A stretch of DNA of 59,711 nt from Microcaldota archaeon (GTDB taxonomy: Archaea; Micrarchaeota; Micrarchaeia; Micrarchaeales; CABMGC01), in NCBI GenBank assembly GCA_021817325.1, contig JAKAVK010000023.1, forward strand, positions 1 through 59,711, in the 5' to 3' direction. The position numbers and the translations under genes are program-made. Positions 37,602-47,439 of this stretch are shown piece by piece; position 1 is the first letter of the stretch, and each line of letters starts with the position of its first letter. Below the pieces are notes generated by a model. That model was not told the DNA's origin, ran no database searches, and worked only from the letters and a program-made list of their open reading frames with translations.

Positions 37602-40001
37602 ATGGTGGATATAGAGAAAAAGGCCGAAGTGATTGGGGAGACAAAGACTCTTTTTGAGGAAAAGCTTGTTGAATTGCCAAAGGAAACTCTTGATTTTTTC
37701 GGGGGGGATGAGATACGCGCACGCGTCTTCTACGAAAAGTATGCACTCAAGGATCAGAGCGGCAAGACTGTGGAGAAGACACCATATGAGCTCTGGGCCA
37801 GGGTTGCCAAGGAGATAGCAAGCGTCGAGATGACGGAGGCCAAGCGTAGCGAGTGGCTCGGGAAGTTCAAGTGGCTGCTTTCCGACTTCAAGTTCCTTCC
37901 CGGCGGGAGGATAATGTTCGGCGCAGGGCAGCAGAGAAAGAACACGCTGCTCAACTGTTACGTGATCCCGATCAGGGAGGACAGCATCGAGGCCATATTC
38001 GACTGGTGCAAGGAGGCTGCGAGGACATACAGCTACGGCGGCGGAGTCGGTACCGACATAAGCACGCTGCGGCCAAAAGGCGCGCCTGTGAACAACTCGG
38101 CAGTATACTCTACAGGCTCCACGTCATTCATGAACATATTCAGCGAGACCACCCATACGATAGGCCAGTCAGGCAGGCGCGGCGCGCTGATGATAACACT
38201 CAGCGTAGACCATCCTGATATCATGAACTTCATAAACATAAAGAAGGACATGAAGAATGTCAGGTATGCGAACATAAGTGTCAGGATGACTGACGAGTTC
38301 ATGAAGGCTGTCGAGGAGGACAAAGATTTCACGCTCAGATACGAGAACAGTGTGGTGGGCAGGTACGAGAGGACGGTCAGGGCCAGAGACGTATGGAAGG
38401 AGCTGGTCTCCTCAGCTAGGGACTGGGCTGAGCCAGGTCTCATCTTCTGGGATCAAGTGAAGAGGTACTCGCCTAGCGAGTACAATGGGATGGAGGTCAT
38501 AAGTACCAACCCGTGCAGCGAACAGCCCCTCCAGGGATACGGCGCATGCGACCTGGGCAACATCAACCTTTCAGCATTCGTGCTGGACGCATTCACTGAC
38601 AGGGCAAGGCTTGACTGGGTGAACCTGGAGAAGTCTGCCAGGTACGCGGTCAGATTCCTGGACGACGTGCTCGACTACAACGACAGCAAGCACCCGCTCA
38701 AGCAGCAGAGCGACGCCGCGCGCAACAGCAGGAGGATAGGGGTTGGAGTCACCGGACTGGGGGACATGTTCATCAAGCTGAAGATAAAGTACGACACCGA
38801 CAAAGCGCTGGCATTCGTTGACGACCTCTTCAACAAGATAAAGCACACAGCATACGACGAGAGCATAGAGATAGCCAAGGAGAAGGGGTCGTTCCCGCTT
38901 TTCGACAAGGAGAAGCACCTCTCCATGCCTTTCATAAAGACACTTTCTCCTGAGACCAGGCAGAAGATATACAACTTCGGCCTGAGGAACGTGGCAATAC
39001 TTACCATACCGCCTGTAGGCAGCGGATCGGTCCTGGCTGGCACATCCAGCGGGGTAGAGCCCGTCTTCGCATTCAGCTACACTCGCAGATCCGAGTCCCT
39101 CAGCAAATCGGTGTTCAAGGTCTATCATCCCCTGGTGATGGAGTACATGAGGATAGCGAATTTAAAGGACGATGAGCTGCCCGATTTCTTCGTTCCGGCC
39201 CACAAGATACAGCCGGAGTTCAGGGTCAAGATGCAGGGGGTGATCCAGAGGCACATCGACAGTGCGATCTCATCAACCGTCAACCTTCCCAGGGAGACTA
39301 CCGTACAGCAGGTCGAGCAGATATATATGCAGGCCTGGAAGGCCGGGTGCAAGGGCATAACGGTCTACAGGGAGGGCTCCAGGGAGGGCATACTGATAAC
39401 AGACGAGCAGGCCGATGCGGCAAATGGCGAGAGGAAGAAGGAGCTCCAGCTTCCTGCGCAGCAAACAGTCGAAGAATGGGAGAGGCCGCACATGATGTCC
39501 GGGCAGACGATAAAGATAAGGACCCAACAGGGCCCTCTATACGTCACCGCCAACTTTGACAACGACTCAATAAGAGAGGTATTTGTCAACCTGGGCAAGA
39601 CCGGGAGTGAGGAGAAGTCGTACTGCGAGGCCATAGGGAGGCTGGTCAGCAAATACCTTCAGCTCGGCGGCAACGTCAAGGAGGTAATAGACTGCATGAA
39701 GGGGATAAAGTCCAACTCTTCAATCTCCTGGGACAACGGCATGAAGATATACAGCATACCGGATTCGATAGCCAAGGCGCTGGAGATCGTATCCGGACTC
39801 ACAACACCGATGTATGCCGCAAGCCTTACACAGACGAGCACAGAGAGCCCAATACAGGTGGCAGGGCAGCAGCTTCCGATAACCGGTGCAAAGGACGGCT
39901 GGCTTAATGCCGAGGTCTGCGTCGCGTGCGGAGAGAAGGGAGTCGTGCACGAGAACGGGTGCTACACATGCAGGATCTGCGGATACACCAAATGCGATTG
40001 A
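37602..40001 (+). CDS. nrdJ: Adenosylcobalamin-dependent (class II) ribonucleotide reductase
   Basis: YSYGGGVGTDISTLRPKGAPVNN, NPCSEQPL, C-terminal zinc ribbon CVACGEKGVVHENGCYTCRICGYTKC. Confidence 0.94.
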   Translation: MVDIEKKAEVIGETKTLFEEKLVELPKETLDFFGGDEIRARVFYEKYALKDQSGKTVEKTPYELWARVAKEIASVEMTEAKRSEWLGKFKWLLSDFKFLPGGRIMFGAGQQRKNTLLNCYVIPIREDSIEAIFDWCKEAARTYSYGGGVGTDISTLRPKGAPVNNSAVYSTGSTSFMNIFSETTHTIGQSGRRGALMITLSVDHPDIMNFINIKKDMKNVRYANISVRMTDEFMKAVEEDKDFTLRYENSVVGRYERTVRARDVWKELVSSARDWAEPGLIFWDQVKRYSPSEYNGMEVISTNPCSEQPLQGYGACDLGNINLSAFVLDAFTDRARLDWVNLEKSARYAVRFLDDVLDYNDSKHPLKQQSDAARNSRRIGVGVTGLGDMFIKLKIKYDTDKALAFVDDLFNKIKHTAYDESIEIAKEKGSFPLFDKEKHLSMPFIKTLSPETRQKIYNFGLRNVAILTIPPVGSGSVLAGTSSGVEPVFAFSYTRRSESLSKSVFKVYHPLVMEYMRIANLKDDELPDFFVPAHKIQPEFRVKMQGVIQRHIDSAISSTVNLPRETTVQQVEQIYMQAWKAGCKGITVYREGSREGILITDEQADAANGERKKELQLPAQQTVEEWERPHMMSGQTIKIRTQQGPLYVTANFDNDSIREVFVNLGKTGSEEKSYCEAIGRLVSKYLQLGGNVKEVIDCMKGIKSNSSISWDNGMKIYSIPDSIAKALEIVSGLTTPMYAASLTQTSTESPIQVAGQQLPITGAKDGWLNAEVCVACGEKGVVHENGCYTCRICGYTKCD

Positions 40002-40010
40002 CGTATTAAC

Positions 40011-40520
40011 ATGAAATGCCCATACTGCGGATTCAATAATACTGACGTTCTTGATTCCAGGGAGACCGTAGGGGGGGACAGCATAAGGCGTAGAAGGGAG
40101 TGCGCTTCGTGCAAGAAGCGTTTCACCACCTACGAGCGCGTTGACCTGGCCGACATAACCGTGATAAAGAAGGACAACACTAGGGAGCCGTTCGACCGCA
40201 GCAAGATACTCACCGGGATGACGCGAGCCTGCGAGAAGAGGCAGATAAGCAGGGAGCGCATAGAGGCGGTAGTAGACAAGATGGAGATGAGGATAAGGGC
40301 GCGGGGGGTCAGGGAGATAAGATCCAGGGAGATAGGGGACATGGTGGTAAGGGAGCTATTCAAGCTAGACCCGGTCGCCTACATAAGATTCGCCAGCGTA
40401 TACAACAACTTCGACTCGCCTGAGGAGTTCAAGAAGGCAGTAACCCTGTTCAAGAACAGGACAAGAAAGATAAGGAGGAGCATAAAGGCGGATGGCAGGA
40501 TTATGCCCGGCAGCAAGTAG
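40011..40520 (+). CDS. nrdR: NrdR transcriptional repressor
   Basis: MKCPYCGFNNTDVLDSRETVGGDSIRRRRECASCKKRFTTYERVD plus ATP-cone. Confidence 0.95.
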   Translation: MKCPYCGFNNTDVLDSRETVGGDSIRRRRECASCKKRFTTYERVDLADITVIKKDNTREPFDRSKILTGMTRACEKRQISRERIEAVVDKMEMRIRARGVREIRSREIGDMVVRELFKLDPVAYIRFASVYNNFDSPEEFKKAVTLFKNRTRKIRRSIKADGRIMPGSK

Positions 40521-40528
40521 CCAAGTAG

Positions 40529-41008
40529 CTATGAGACCGGCACAACCACCGTGCCGTACAGCGAATGCTGAAAACCCGAATCCTGGTCGGTGTAGTTCAC
40601 GATGAGCGCGCCGCGGTACACTGCTCCTGGCACTGCATTGAACGGCGCACCGGAGTAATAGCACTGTATCGAAGGAAATGTATAGTTGCTGTCCATCTGG
40701 ATTGTCACTTGGTTTGAAGGCGGGTTGTCTGGTTGCTGCATGTACGCGCCGAGTATGGTGTCATTGGAGTTGCATTCTATGCCGGTCACGTTTATCGCCT
40801 GCGTTGTTGTCTGGAAGATATCCACAAGGAGCATTCCGTTCTGAGACATGTAGATGTTCTCGCACGTGAACCCCGCCGGCATCACGCACTCTGTCTGAGG
40901 CGCAGGGCTGAACACCCGCAGGGCGAAGAGCGCGGCCACCACTATGGCTATGATTATTATAGCCCACGAGTATGTTGTAAGGTACTCTATGGCATTCTGC
41001 AGCCTCAT
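40529..41008 (-). CDS. Type IV pilin/archaellin-like protein 1
   Basis: MRLQNAIEYLTTYSWAIIIIAIVVAALFALRVF class III signal-like N-terminus. Confidence 0.75.
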   Translation of the reverse strand: MRLQNAIEYLTTYSWAIIIIAIVVAALFALRVFSPAPQTECVMPAGFTCENIYMSQNGMLLVDIFQTTTQAINVTGIECNSNDTILGAYMQQPDNPPSNQVTIQMDSNYTFPSIQCYYSGAPFNAVPGAVYRGALIVNYTDQDSGFQHSLYGTVVVPVS

Positions 41009-41057
41009 CTCAGCACGCTATGATATGCACAGTAAGATATAAAGATGGCGTGTATGC

Positions 41058-41540
41058 TTACGTTATCTTTACGCTCACCCTGCCATATGCCAGTGAAATG
41101 GAGCTTGTGACGTCATCCTCATACTCAATCGAGACGTATCCTGAGAAGACGTCTCCGACCTGCCCTCCCTGGAATGCGGTTGTAGGGCTGACTAGGCACT
41201 GCATGCTTGTCGTTACGTTATCTCCCACGGGAAGATAGTATTGCTGCGGGAGTGAGTTTTTATATTGCAGCATTGCGTTGGACTGGTTGGTGCCGCAGCC
41301 AAAGCCTATAACGTTAACAGGGTCTGCCGTATTGTCCGTTATGGTGTACGTGATCAGACCGTTCGCCGCCATCGACACGTTGGTGCACGAAAAACCGCCG
41401 CCCATGGCGCACTCTGCGCTAGCCTGGTAGTTTGCCGTATTAAATACGCCTAGGAAGAAGAGGACTCCTATGACTATCATTATCAACAGCACTGCCCACC
41501 CATAGGTGGTCAGGTACTCCATCGCACTCTGCAGCTTCAT
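41058..41540 (-). CDS. Type IV pilin/archaellin-like protein 2
   Basis: MKLQSAMEYLTTYGWAVLLIMIVIGVLFFLGVFN; paralogue of the adjacent gene. Confidence 0.75.
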   Translation of the reverse strand: MKLQSAMEYLTTYGWAVLLIMIVIGVLFFLGVFNTANYQASAECAMGGGFSCTNVSMAANGLITYTITDNTADPVNVIGFGCGTNQSNAMLQYKNSLPQQYYLPVGDNVTTSMQCLVSPTTAFQGGQVGDVFSGYVSIEYEDDVTSSISLAYGRVSVKIT

Positions 41541-41647
41541 ACGGATCAGATGATGTTTGAACGGAAAAACTTAAATTGGATTCCCCGGCAGGTTAAACAC
41601 CAGTGGTCGGGTCCATACTTGGCGTTGCGCATGATGCTGAATGCGGC

Positions 41648-42553
41648 TCAGGCGGTTATCACAGAGCAGCCATCCTTCTCAACAATCATCTCCTTCTCAG
41701 CCTGTGCCACCATGCCGCCCCTCCTCTCAACCAGGACTGGGAACCGGTCAAGCGCATCAGCCGCTGAGAGGTCCGCTATAGCCCTGAGCACTGTGAATTC
41801 GGTCTGCCCTCCAATATCCCTAAAGAGCCATCTGAGCGCGAACGGATACGTTGAATACTTGGCGTCTATGAAATCGGCAATGACCCTTGTGCTTGCCAGC
41901 CTGGCAGCAGGCGATCCTACCTTCTGATATATCTGCAGCGAAGCGCCATCCTTCACCCGTCCCTCTCCGTCGGTCATAAACGGCTCTATAGCAATGACCT
42001 CTCCCTCTTCAAGCGCGGTCTCGTCTCCGTTATCATAATTGGGTATGAAGATGCGTGCGTGGAGGTCCTCCCTGCTGACTCCATGGCCCCCAAGGTTGCG
42101 TATCGGCCTAAATCCCTTCGCCCCCGCAACCTTCTCCACAGCAGCCCCTATCTCGCATACCTTCCTGCCCGCCTTTACCATGCTTATCGCCTCCTCCAGC
42201 GCCTCCTCCGAAGCCTCTATGAGCTTTGCCTGCCCGCCTGTCAGATCGATGGTCATCGCGCAGTCTCCAAGATATGCTCCCTTCCTTGCGCCTAAATCAA
42301 CCTTCACCACGTCGTTATCGGTGAACACCGCGGTGTCATCTATGGCAGGCGTGTAATGCGCGGCCTGGCTGTTGAGAGAGAGGTTCACCGGGAAGGCCAT
42401 CCCAAACCCTCTCTCCATTATGAATGCCTCTATCACCCGGGCTGCATCAAGCAGCTTGACACCTGGCTTGACCACGCTTCTTGCGTGTTGCAGCGCCTCA
42501 TAAGAGACCTTGCCCACCTCCTTCATCGCATCATAGTCATACTCGTCTTCCAT
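41648..42553 (-). CDS. map: Methionine aminopeptidase type II
   Basis: GMAFPVNLSLNSQAAHYTPAIDDTAVFTDNDVVKVDLGARKGAYLGDCAMTIDL; GHGVSREDLHA. Confidence 0.95.
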   Translation of the reverse strand: MEDEYDYDAMKEVGKVSYEALQHARSVVKPGVKLLDAARVIEAFIMERGFGMAFPVNLSLNSQAAHYTPAIDDTAVFTDNDVVKVDLGARKGAYLGDCAMTIDLTGGQAKLIEASEEALEEAISMVKAGRKVCEIGAAVEKVAGAKGFRPIRNLGGHGVSREDLHARIFIPNYDNGDETALEEGEVIAIEPFMTDGEGRVKDGASLQIYQKVGSPAARLASTRVIADFIDAKYSTYPFALRWLFRDIGGQTEFTVLRAIADLSAADALDRFPVLVERRGGMVAQAEKEMIVEKDGCSVITA

Positions 42554-42554
42554 A

Positions 42555-44969
42555 TCACAACCTCTTCTGGGAGCCTCCGGCCTTAAGCTCGTTCTCGCTA
42601 AAGCCCAGCTCCTTGAGTATCTTGAGTGTCGATGGCAGTATCTGGTGGTTTATGTAGTAGTCGGGATCATAGTCCCTTGCCATATCCTCAAGCTCAGCCT
42701 TCTCAGATATGGAGTCACCATGCCTGGTTATCACATAACCTATGGTTGCGCCCTCCACCTGGTCCCGCCTCCTGAATCCAGTCGCTATTGCCTTCCTAGC
42801 CGCGGCAAGTTCAGGCGACGTGGCATCGTAGCTCTCTATCCTCTTCCTCAGCTGTGTATATATGGTCAGCTCCTTTAGCGGCACCTTCCCCTCCTTGAGC
42901 CTCGCTACAACATCCTTGACTATCGCAACAGCCTTCTCCTTGCTGCCGTCCTTGAGTATGGCCTCTAGCACCCTCTTCTGCGTGTCCTTTGCTATGAAGG
43001 ACCAGTCCCTCCTGACCAGTTCAAAGCCGCGTATCTTTATGCGGCCGGATTCTGAGAGCAGTGCATACTTCTTCTTTGCGCCAGCCCCCTCGCCGCCCCT
43101 CTTGCCTACAAAGACGCCGCGGGTGTAGAAGTCCTCAAGCTCAAGCTCCATCGATTGCGGCAGCGTACCGTTCACCTTTTTTAGCAGTGCCAGGGCGTCG
43201 TCCTTGGTCTTGCTTCCCATCTGCAGGAACTGGCTGTCTGTGTCTCCGTAGATCACCCTGAAGCCGGCAGCTTCGGCCTCTGTCATGGTCTTGGTCAGGT
43301 AGGCCCTTCCGAATGCGGTCACTGCCGCGGCACAGTCTCTGGAGTACCATCTCGACCTGGCGTAGCCGAGGTATCCATAAAATGAGTTCGCAAGTATCTT
43401 GAGCGCACTGGACCTTGCCGCCAGCGTCTGGTTGTCAGGATCCTTCTTGTATGCCTTCTTCACCTCCGCCCTCTCGGCAATCAGCACCTTAAGCGCCTGC
43501 GGGATTATCCCAGCGGGGCTCTTCCTGAACCTGGTCCCGTCCGGTGCCTCGTAATAATCATCGCATCCCTTGCACAGCGCCGACGGGTCTATATTGTGCG
43601 CTATGATGATCGACGGGTACAGTCCACGGAAGTCGAAGACCACAATCCTGTCATATATGCCAGCCTCAGGAGTCTTGACATACGCCCCCTCTATCGGGTT
43701 AGCGAGCCGCAAGCCGATCTCGTTCTCTTCCGGCTTGTCCGGTATGAGTTCGTTGTTGCTGCACGCATACCTCATCAGGAAGTACTCAACCAATTGCCCT
43801 GCCGTTGAGATCGTGGCCTCTCCCAACGATGAGCCGCTTATCTTGGCTATCTCTATCTCAAGGGGCATGAAGAACTCGTAGAGCTTGGAGAGAGCTATTG
43901 AATCGCTTAGCGAGTAATCCGCAAACTCCTCAAGCTCCCTGCCTCCCCTGTCCCATATCTGCCATATATTGGGCTTCTCAACCATTATCTTGGTATCCCC
44001 TGTTATGGACCTGTAGACCTCGCTAAGGGTGAACCTGTTTATCTTGAGCAGCTTCTCAGAAGCGCCTACCACAGAAACGAACTTGGTTACGTTGTATATG
44101 TCCGCATTGGTCCTGCCGGGGATCCTGAATGCCTCTATCAGGCCGTGATGCTCTCCCTTGGGCTCCTCGCCGTACCTCGTTATGTCGAATGGAACCCTGT
44201 TCTTCTGAGCCCTTTTCTGCAGGTAAGGCAGGTCGAAGTTGGAGGAGTTGTAGCCTGCTATGACATCCGCATCCGTCTTCTTCACCACGTCTATGAATGC
44301 CTGTATCAACTCCCTCTCATCCTTTAGCTGCACCACAAAGTCCCTGTCTATCTTCTTCGTGGTGAGCACCTTGTGCTCGCCGCCGCTGGTCACGTAGCTT
44401 ATCATGATTACCGGATCGACCTCTGGCCTTGGCACGCCAAGCGGGTTGTAGGTCTCTATGTCAAAGCAGATGTAGCTGGGCTCCCCGCCGCTTACCTTGG
44501 CCGGCTTTATTTCGTCAACCACAAGCTTTCCGTCCTGGTCATGCGCCTGTACCTGCACGCCTGCCAGCGGGGAGATGCCCTTGTCTATAAGATAGCGCTT
44601 CCAGAAGACTATGTCATACTCATAGACCGCCCCAAACTCGCGCATCTTGTCACTAAGTTTTGGCACGTGTCTGGAGTTATATACTTCGATCCTGAACACG
44701 GTCTCATCCCTTCCCGCAAGGCTCATCGTCCTCCTGGAGACGCCATGAACCTCAATAACATCGTTGTTATCAAGTATGCGTATGCCCGCAACGGCAGACT
44801 CATCCAGCTTCTTGTTGCTGGGCAGGAGGTAGAAGTAGGGGTAGAATGAGTAGTCGTACAGGGTGTGGATCTCGCTGCCCTGCCTAAGCGTTATCCTGAT
44901 AACGCTCCTGCCCTCTGCAGTGACATAATTTATGTCGATTATAATTCCTTCTAGAGCTATGCCGGCCAC
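42555..44969 (-). CDS. polB: Family B DNA polymerase
   Basis: SYICFDIETYNP, DFRGLYPSIIIAHNIDPSALC, ANSFYGYLGYARSRWY, YGDTDSQFLQ. Confidence 0.97.
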   Translation of the reverse strand: MAGIALEGIIIDINYVTAEGRSVIRITLRQGSEIHTLYDYSFYPYFYLLPSNKKLDESAVAGIRILDNNDVIEVHGVSRRTMSLAGRDETVFRIEVYNSRHVPKLSDKMREFGAVYEYDIVFWKRYLIDKGISPLAGVQVQAHDQDGKLVVDEIKPAKVSGGEPSYICFDIETYNPLGVPRPEVDPVIMISYVTSGGEHKVLTTKKIDRDFVVQLKDERELIQAFIDVVKKTDADVIAGYNSSNFDLPYLQKRAQKNRVPFDITRYGEEPKGEHHGLIEAFRIPGRTNADIYNVTKFVSVVGASEKLLKINRFTLSEVYRSITGDTKIMVEKPNIWQIWDRGGRELEEFADYSLSDSIALSKLYEFFMPLEIEIAKISGSSLGEATISTAGQLVEYFLMRYACSNNELIPDKPEENEIGLRLANPIEGAYVKTPEAGIYDRIVVFDFRGLYPSIIIAHNIDPSALCKGCDDYYEAPDGTRFRKSPAGIIPQALKVLIAERAEVKKAYKKDPDNQTLAARSSALKILANSFYGYLGYARSRWYSRDCAAAVTAFGRAYLTKTMTEAEAAGFRVIYGDTDSQFLQMGSKTKDDALALLKKVNGTLPQSMELELEDFYTRGVFVGKRGGEGAGAKKKYALLSESGRIKIRGFELVRRDWSFIAKDTQKRVLEAILKDGSKEKAVAIVKDVVARLKEGKVPLKELTIYTQLRKRIESYDATSPELAAARKAIATGFRRRDQVEGATIGYVITRHGDSISEKAELEDMARDYDPDYYINHQILPSTLKILKELGFSENELKAGGSQKRL

Positions 44970-45008
44970 TGCCTTCCCCCGATGAATAGGTGAGATGGTC
45001 CTTGCCGC

Positions 45009-45431
45009 TCAGCCGCTGCTGACTGCCTTGCCGTCCGTTTCCTGCAGCCTGGCCCTCGATAGCGGTATCGGAGCAACGAATCCTATGGAATATGCAACGA
45101 GCGTGCCCCTTGCGCCGCACTCGAAATTGAGCAGGTTTATCACATCCTCTGCGAATCTGAGGGGCAGGGTCTTCTTCTCCTTCCAGGTTGTGCTTATCTC
45201 CTCAGCATCCTTCTTGTTCTCCCTCGAGGTTATCATGCCTATTATCTTCAGCTGTCCTACCTGCGTCGTGCTCTGCGTACCCTCGTACACCGCGGTGAAC
45301 GTGAATGCTACCTCGACGTTCTCTTTATCAACCTTAACGTTGTCAAAATTGATGTTGAACTTCATGTTGGCTATGGGGTCTTTTACGTCTCTGTTTGCCT
45401 CAATCTTATTTACCTCTAAGGCGGTTATCAT
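45009..45431 (-). CDS. Hypothetical protein
   Basis: 140 aa, MITALEVNKIEANRDVKDPIANMKFNINFDNVKVD... Confidence 0.55.
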   Translation of the reverse strand: MITALEVNKIEANRDVKDPIANMKFNINFDNVKVDKENVEVAFTFTAVYEGTQSTTQVGQLKIIGMITSRENKKDAEEISTTWKEKKTLPLRFAEDVINLLNFECGARGTLVAYSIGFVAPIPLSRARLQETDGKAVSSG

Positions 45432-45574
45432 ACAATCAACTATAACTTTATCAACATCAACATTTATAAAATACCTCGTTCCATATAACTAAATGTTGAG
45501 GGAAACGGGATAAGGCGATCTGGGAAATACAAGCGGTAGATTGCTTCATATTCTGTGACCGGGTGGATGATTAG

Positions 45575-45994
45575 TTGCCAAGCAGGACATCTCTGAACAG
45601 ATATGGGTTGTTCGTGTCTCAAGTGCACAAGTTGACCAAGGACAGGGAAATGTGCAAGTGCGATTCAGAGATCAGGAGGAAGGCTGCTCTGATAGCTGCC
45701 ATGTCATCTAACCATTCCTGGAGAACGTTCGAGTATCTTAGCGAAGGCCGGAACCTTGACAGGGGAGCCATCGCAGAGGAGACCAGGCTTGCGCTGGACA
45801 AGGGCTGGATGAATGTGACGGAGAGGGACGTCGAGGAGGTGATGACGTTGGACGTCGACGAGTACGCGTTCTCAATGTGGCTCTTTTATGCGGTGAGCAA
45901 AGACGACAGGCACAAATACAAATGCCTTTATGACGAACTCAAAAAAGAGTTCTCGATGGGCCTCGAACCTATCGAGAACAGATCCGATTACTAA
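45575..45994 (+). CDS. Hypothetical protein
   Basis: 139 aa ORF, plausible composition, no recognised domain. Confidence 0.5.
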   Translation: MPSRTSLNRYGLFVSQVHKLTKDREMCKCDSEIRRKAALIAAMSSNHSWRTFEYLSEGRNLDRGAIAEETRLALDKGWMNVTERDVEEVMTLDVDEYAFSMWLFYAVSKDDRHKYKCLYDELKKEFSMGLEPIENRSDY

Positions 45995-46054
45995 TCCTGA
46001 AAACAGCCGAATAATCAAAACAATCTTATAGGGGTTAGAGTCAAGTAGGTATGC

Positions 46055-46129
46055 GGGCGTGTGGCGTAACTTGGATAGCGCATCGGGCTTCGGACCCGGC
46101 GGTTGCGGGTTCAAATCCCGTCACGCCCG
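46055..46129 (+). tRNA. tRNA-Arg (TCG)
   Basis: Acceptor GGGCGTG/CACGCCC, anticodon loop CTTCGGA, T-loop TTCAAAT. Confidence 0.93.
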
Positions 46130-46521
46130 AATTAGCATTTTGGTAATTGGCCATGAAACCGGAGTTGGTGATCCGCGGGAACAGGCAGATCCTTGACAGG
46201 CTGCCGCTTGCCGTCGTCAAACTTCTTGCAGCGGGAGATGCGGCCGTGGACGGGATCGGCAAAGCCAAGAGGAGACCAGGGGGTCAGTGTAGTGGACAGG
46301 CACAGGGAGGGAGTCGTGCTGGAAGGTGTAGCACGCCTTGCGGCAAGATGCAAGGTTTGATAAAAAGGTCGTTTTGGGAATACTCAAGATACCGATCAGG
46401 CATGCAAGGGAAATACAGTAACCTGCCCTGACCTCGCAACAACCGGCCGGTGCGCGGCTGTGGCACTGCCAGGCCTAAATAAAAGCGAAAGTGTTAATAA
46501 AGTCTAGACAGTTACCAAAGT

Positions 46522-46929
46522 ATGGCAGGCAAGGAATTTGTATGGGATGATAGGGTAAGGATATACGACACTGATTCCCAGGGAATCGTGCACTACGCCG
46601 GTTACTATCGCTTCTTTACAAACGCATTTGAGCAGTTCTCAAGGGAGAGGCTGGGATCCGAGTTCCCACTTGTAAGCGAGAGGGTTTGGTTTGTGGTGGT
46701 TGAATCAAACGCAAAGTACTATAAGCCAGCACGGCTTGGAGACAAGCTGCGCACCCACGTGCATGCAAGCATCCTTGGAAAAAAGGCAATGCGCTTCGAT
46801 TTCCGGATACATAGGGGCAACGATGTGCTGTGCGATGGATACGTGGTGCAGGTTGCAATAGACAGAAGGAGATGGAAAGCGGTGGCGATACCGCAGGGCA
46901 TCACGCGCCGGCTGGAGAAGCTGCGATAG
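46522..46929 (+). CDS. Hot-dog acyl-CoA thioesterase (4HBT)
   Basis: RIYDTDSQGIVHYAGYYRFFTNAFEQFSRERLG. Confidence 0.88.
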   Translation: MAGKEFVWDDRVRIYDTDSQGIVHYAGYYRFFTNAFEQFSRERLGSEFPLVSERVWFVVVESNAKYYKPARLGDKLRTHVHASILGKKAMRFDFRIHRGNDVLCDGYVVQVAIDRRRWKAVAIPQGITRRLEKLR

Positions 46930-46938
46930 CAAATAGGG

Positions 46939-47268
46939 GTGGAAATCACGGAGTACAGGATAGTGACCGACTGCCCTGACAGGAAGGGGGTCATAGACAA
47001 GCTAATCGACGCGGCTGCCAGAGCAGGGGCCGGCGGATACGGAAATTACAGCAGGTGCGCGATAATAACAAGGGGCTACGGTACATGGAGGCCGCAGCGC
47101 GGAGCCAGGCCGAACATAGGCAGGGTCGGAAGGATCTCTAAAGTGCCATCGGTAAGGATCGAGATGTCATGCCCAAAGGGAAGGATAGATGCCGTATGCA
47201 AAGCAATTAGAAAAGCGCACCCTTATGAGGAACCTGTAATATACTCAATAATGGTCAAGTACGGTTAA
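46939..47268 (+). CDS. YqfO/NIF3-insert (CutA/PII-like fold) protein
   Basis: GVIDKLIDAAARAGAGGYGNYSRCA... KAIRKAHPYEEPVIYSIM. Confidence 0.75.
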   Translation: MEITEYRIVTDCPDRKGVIDKLIDAAARAGAGGYGNYSRCAIITRGYGTWRPQRGARPNIGRVGRISKVPSVRIEMSCPKGRIDAVCKAIRKAHPYEEPVIYSIMVKYG

Positions 47269-47272
47269 TGAA

Positions 47273-47347
47273 GGGCATGTAGTGTAACCTGGATAGCACG
47301 GCAGCTTCCGGAGCTGTTGGTTGCGGGTTCAAATCCCGTCATGCCCG
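47273..47347 (+). tRNA. tRNA-Arg (CCG)
   Basis: Acceptor GGGCATG/CATGCCC, anticodon loop TTCCGGA, T-loop TTCAAAT. Confidence 0.93.
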
Positions 47348-47350
47348 TTT

Positions 47351-47395
47351 TTGCTAATGCTGGGGATAGGAGTTCAACTCTCCTCGGGCCCACCA
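47351..47395 (+). pseudogene. tRNA 3'-half with encoded CCA (attachment-site-like remnant)
   Basis: TTGCTAA + TGCTG + GGGAT + AGGAG-TTCAACT-CTCCT + CGGGCCC + A + CCA; the order matches a canonical tRNA from the anticodon loop to the 3' end. Confidence 0.75.
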
Positions 47396-47439
47396 AAAAC
47401 AAGCCTCTAGGCCTGCGGGTTCGGTTCCGCAGGACGGGC

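Noticed and set aside
38571-39128. 185-aa minus-strand ORF
   Set aside because: Antisense to nrdJ, which is clearly real.
46147-46431. 94-aa ORF after tRNA-Arg(TCG)
   Set aside because: No family signal; C-terminal half looks non-coding. Left uncalled.
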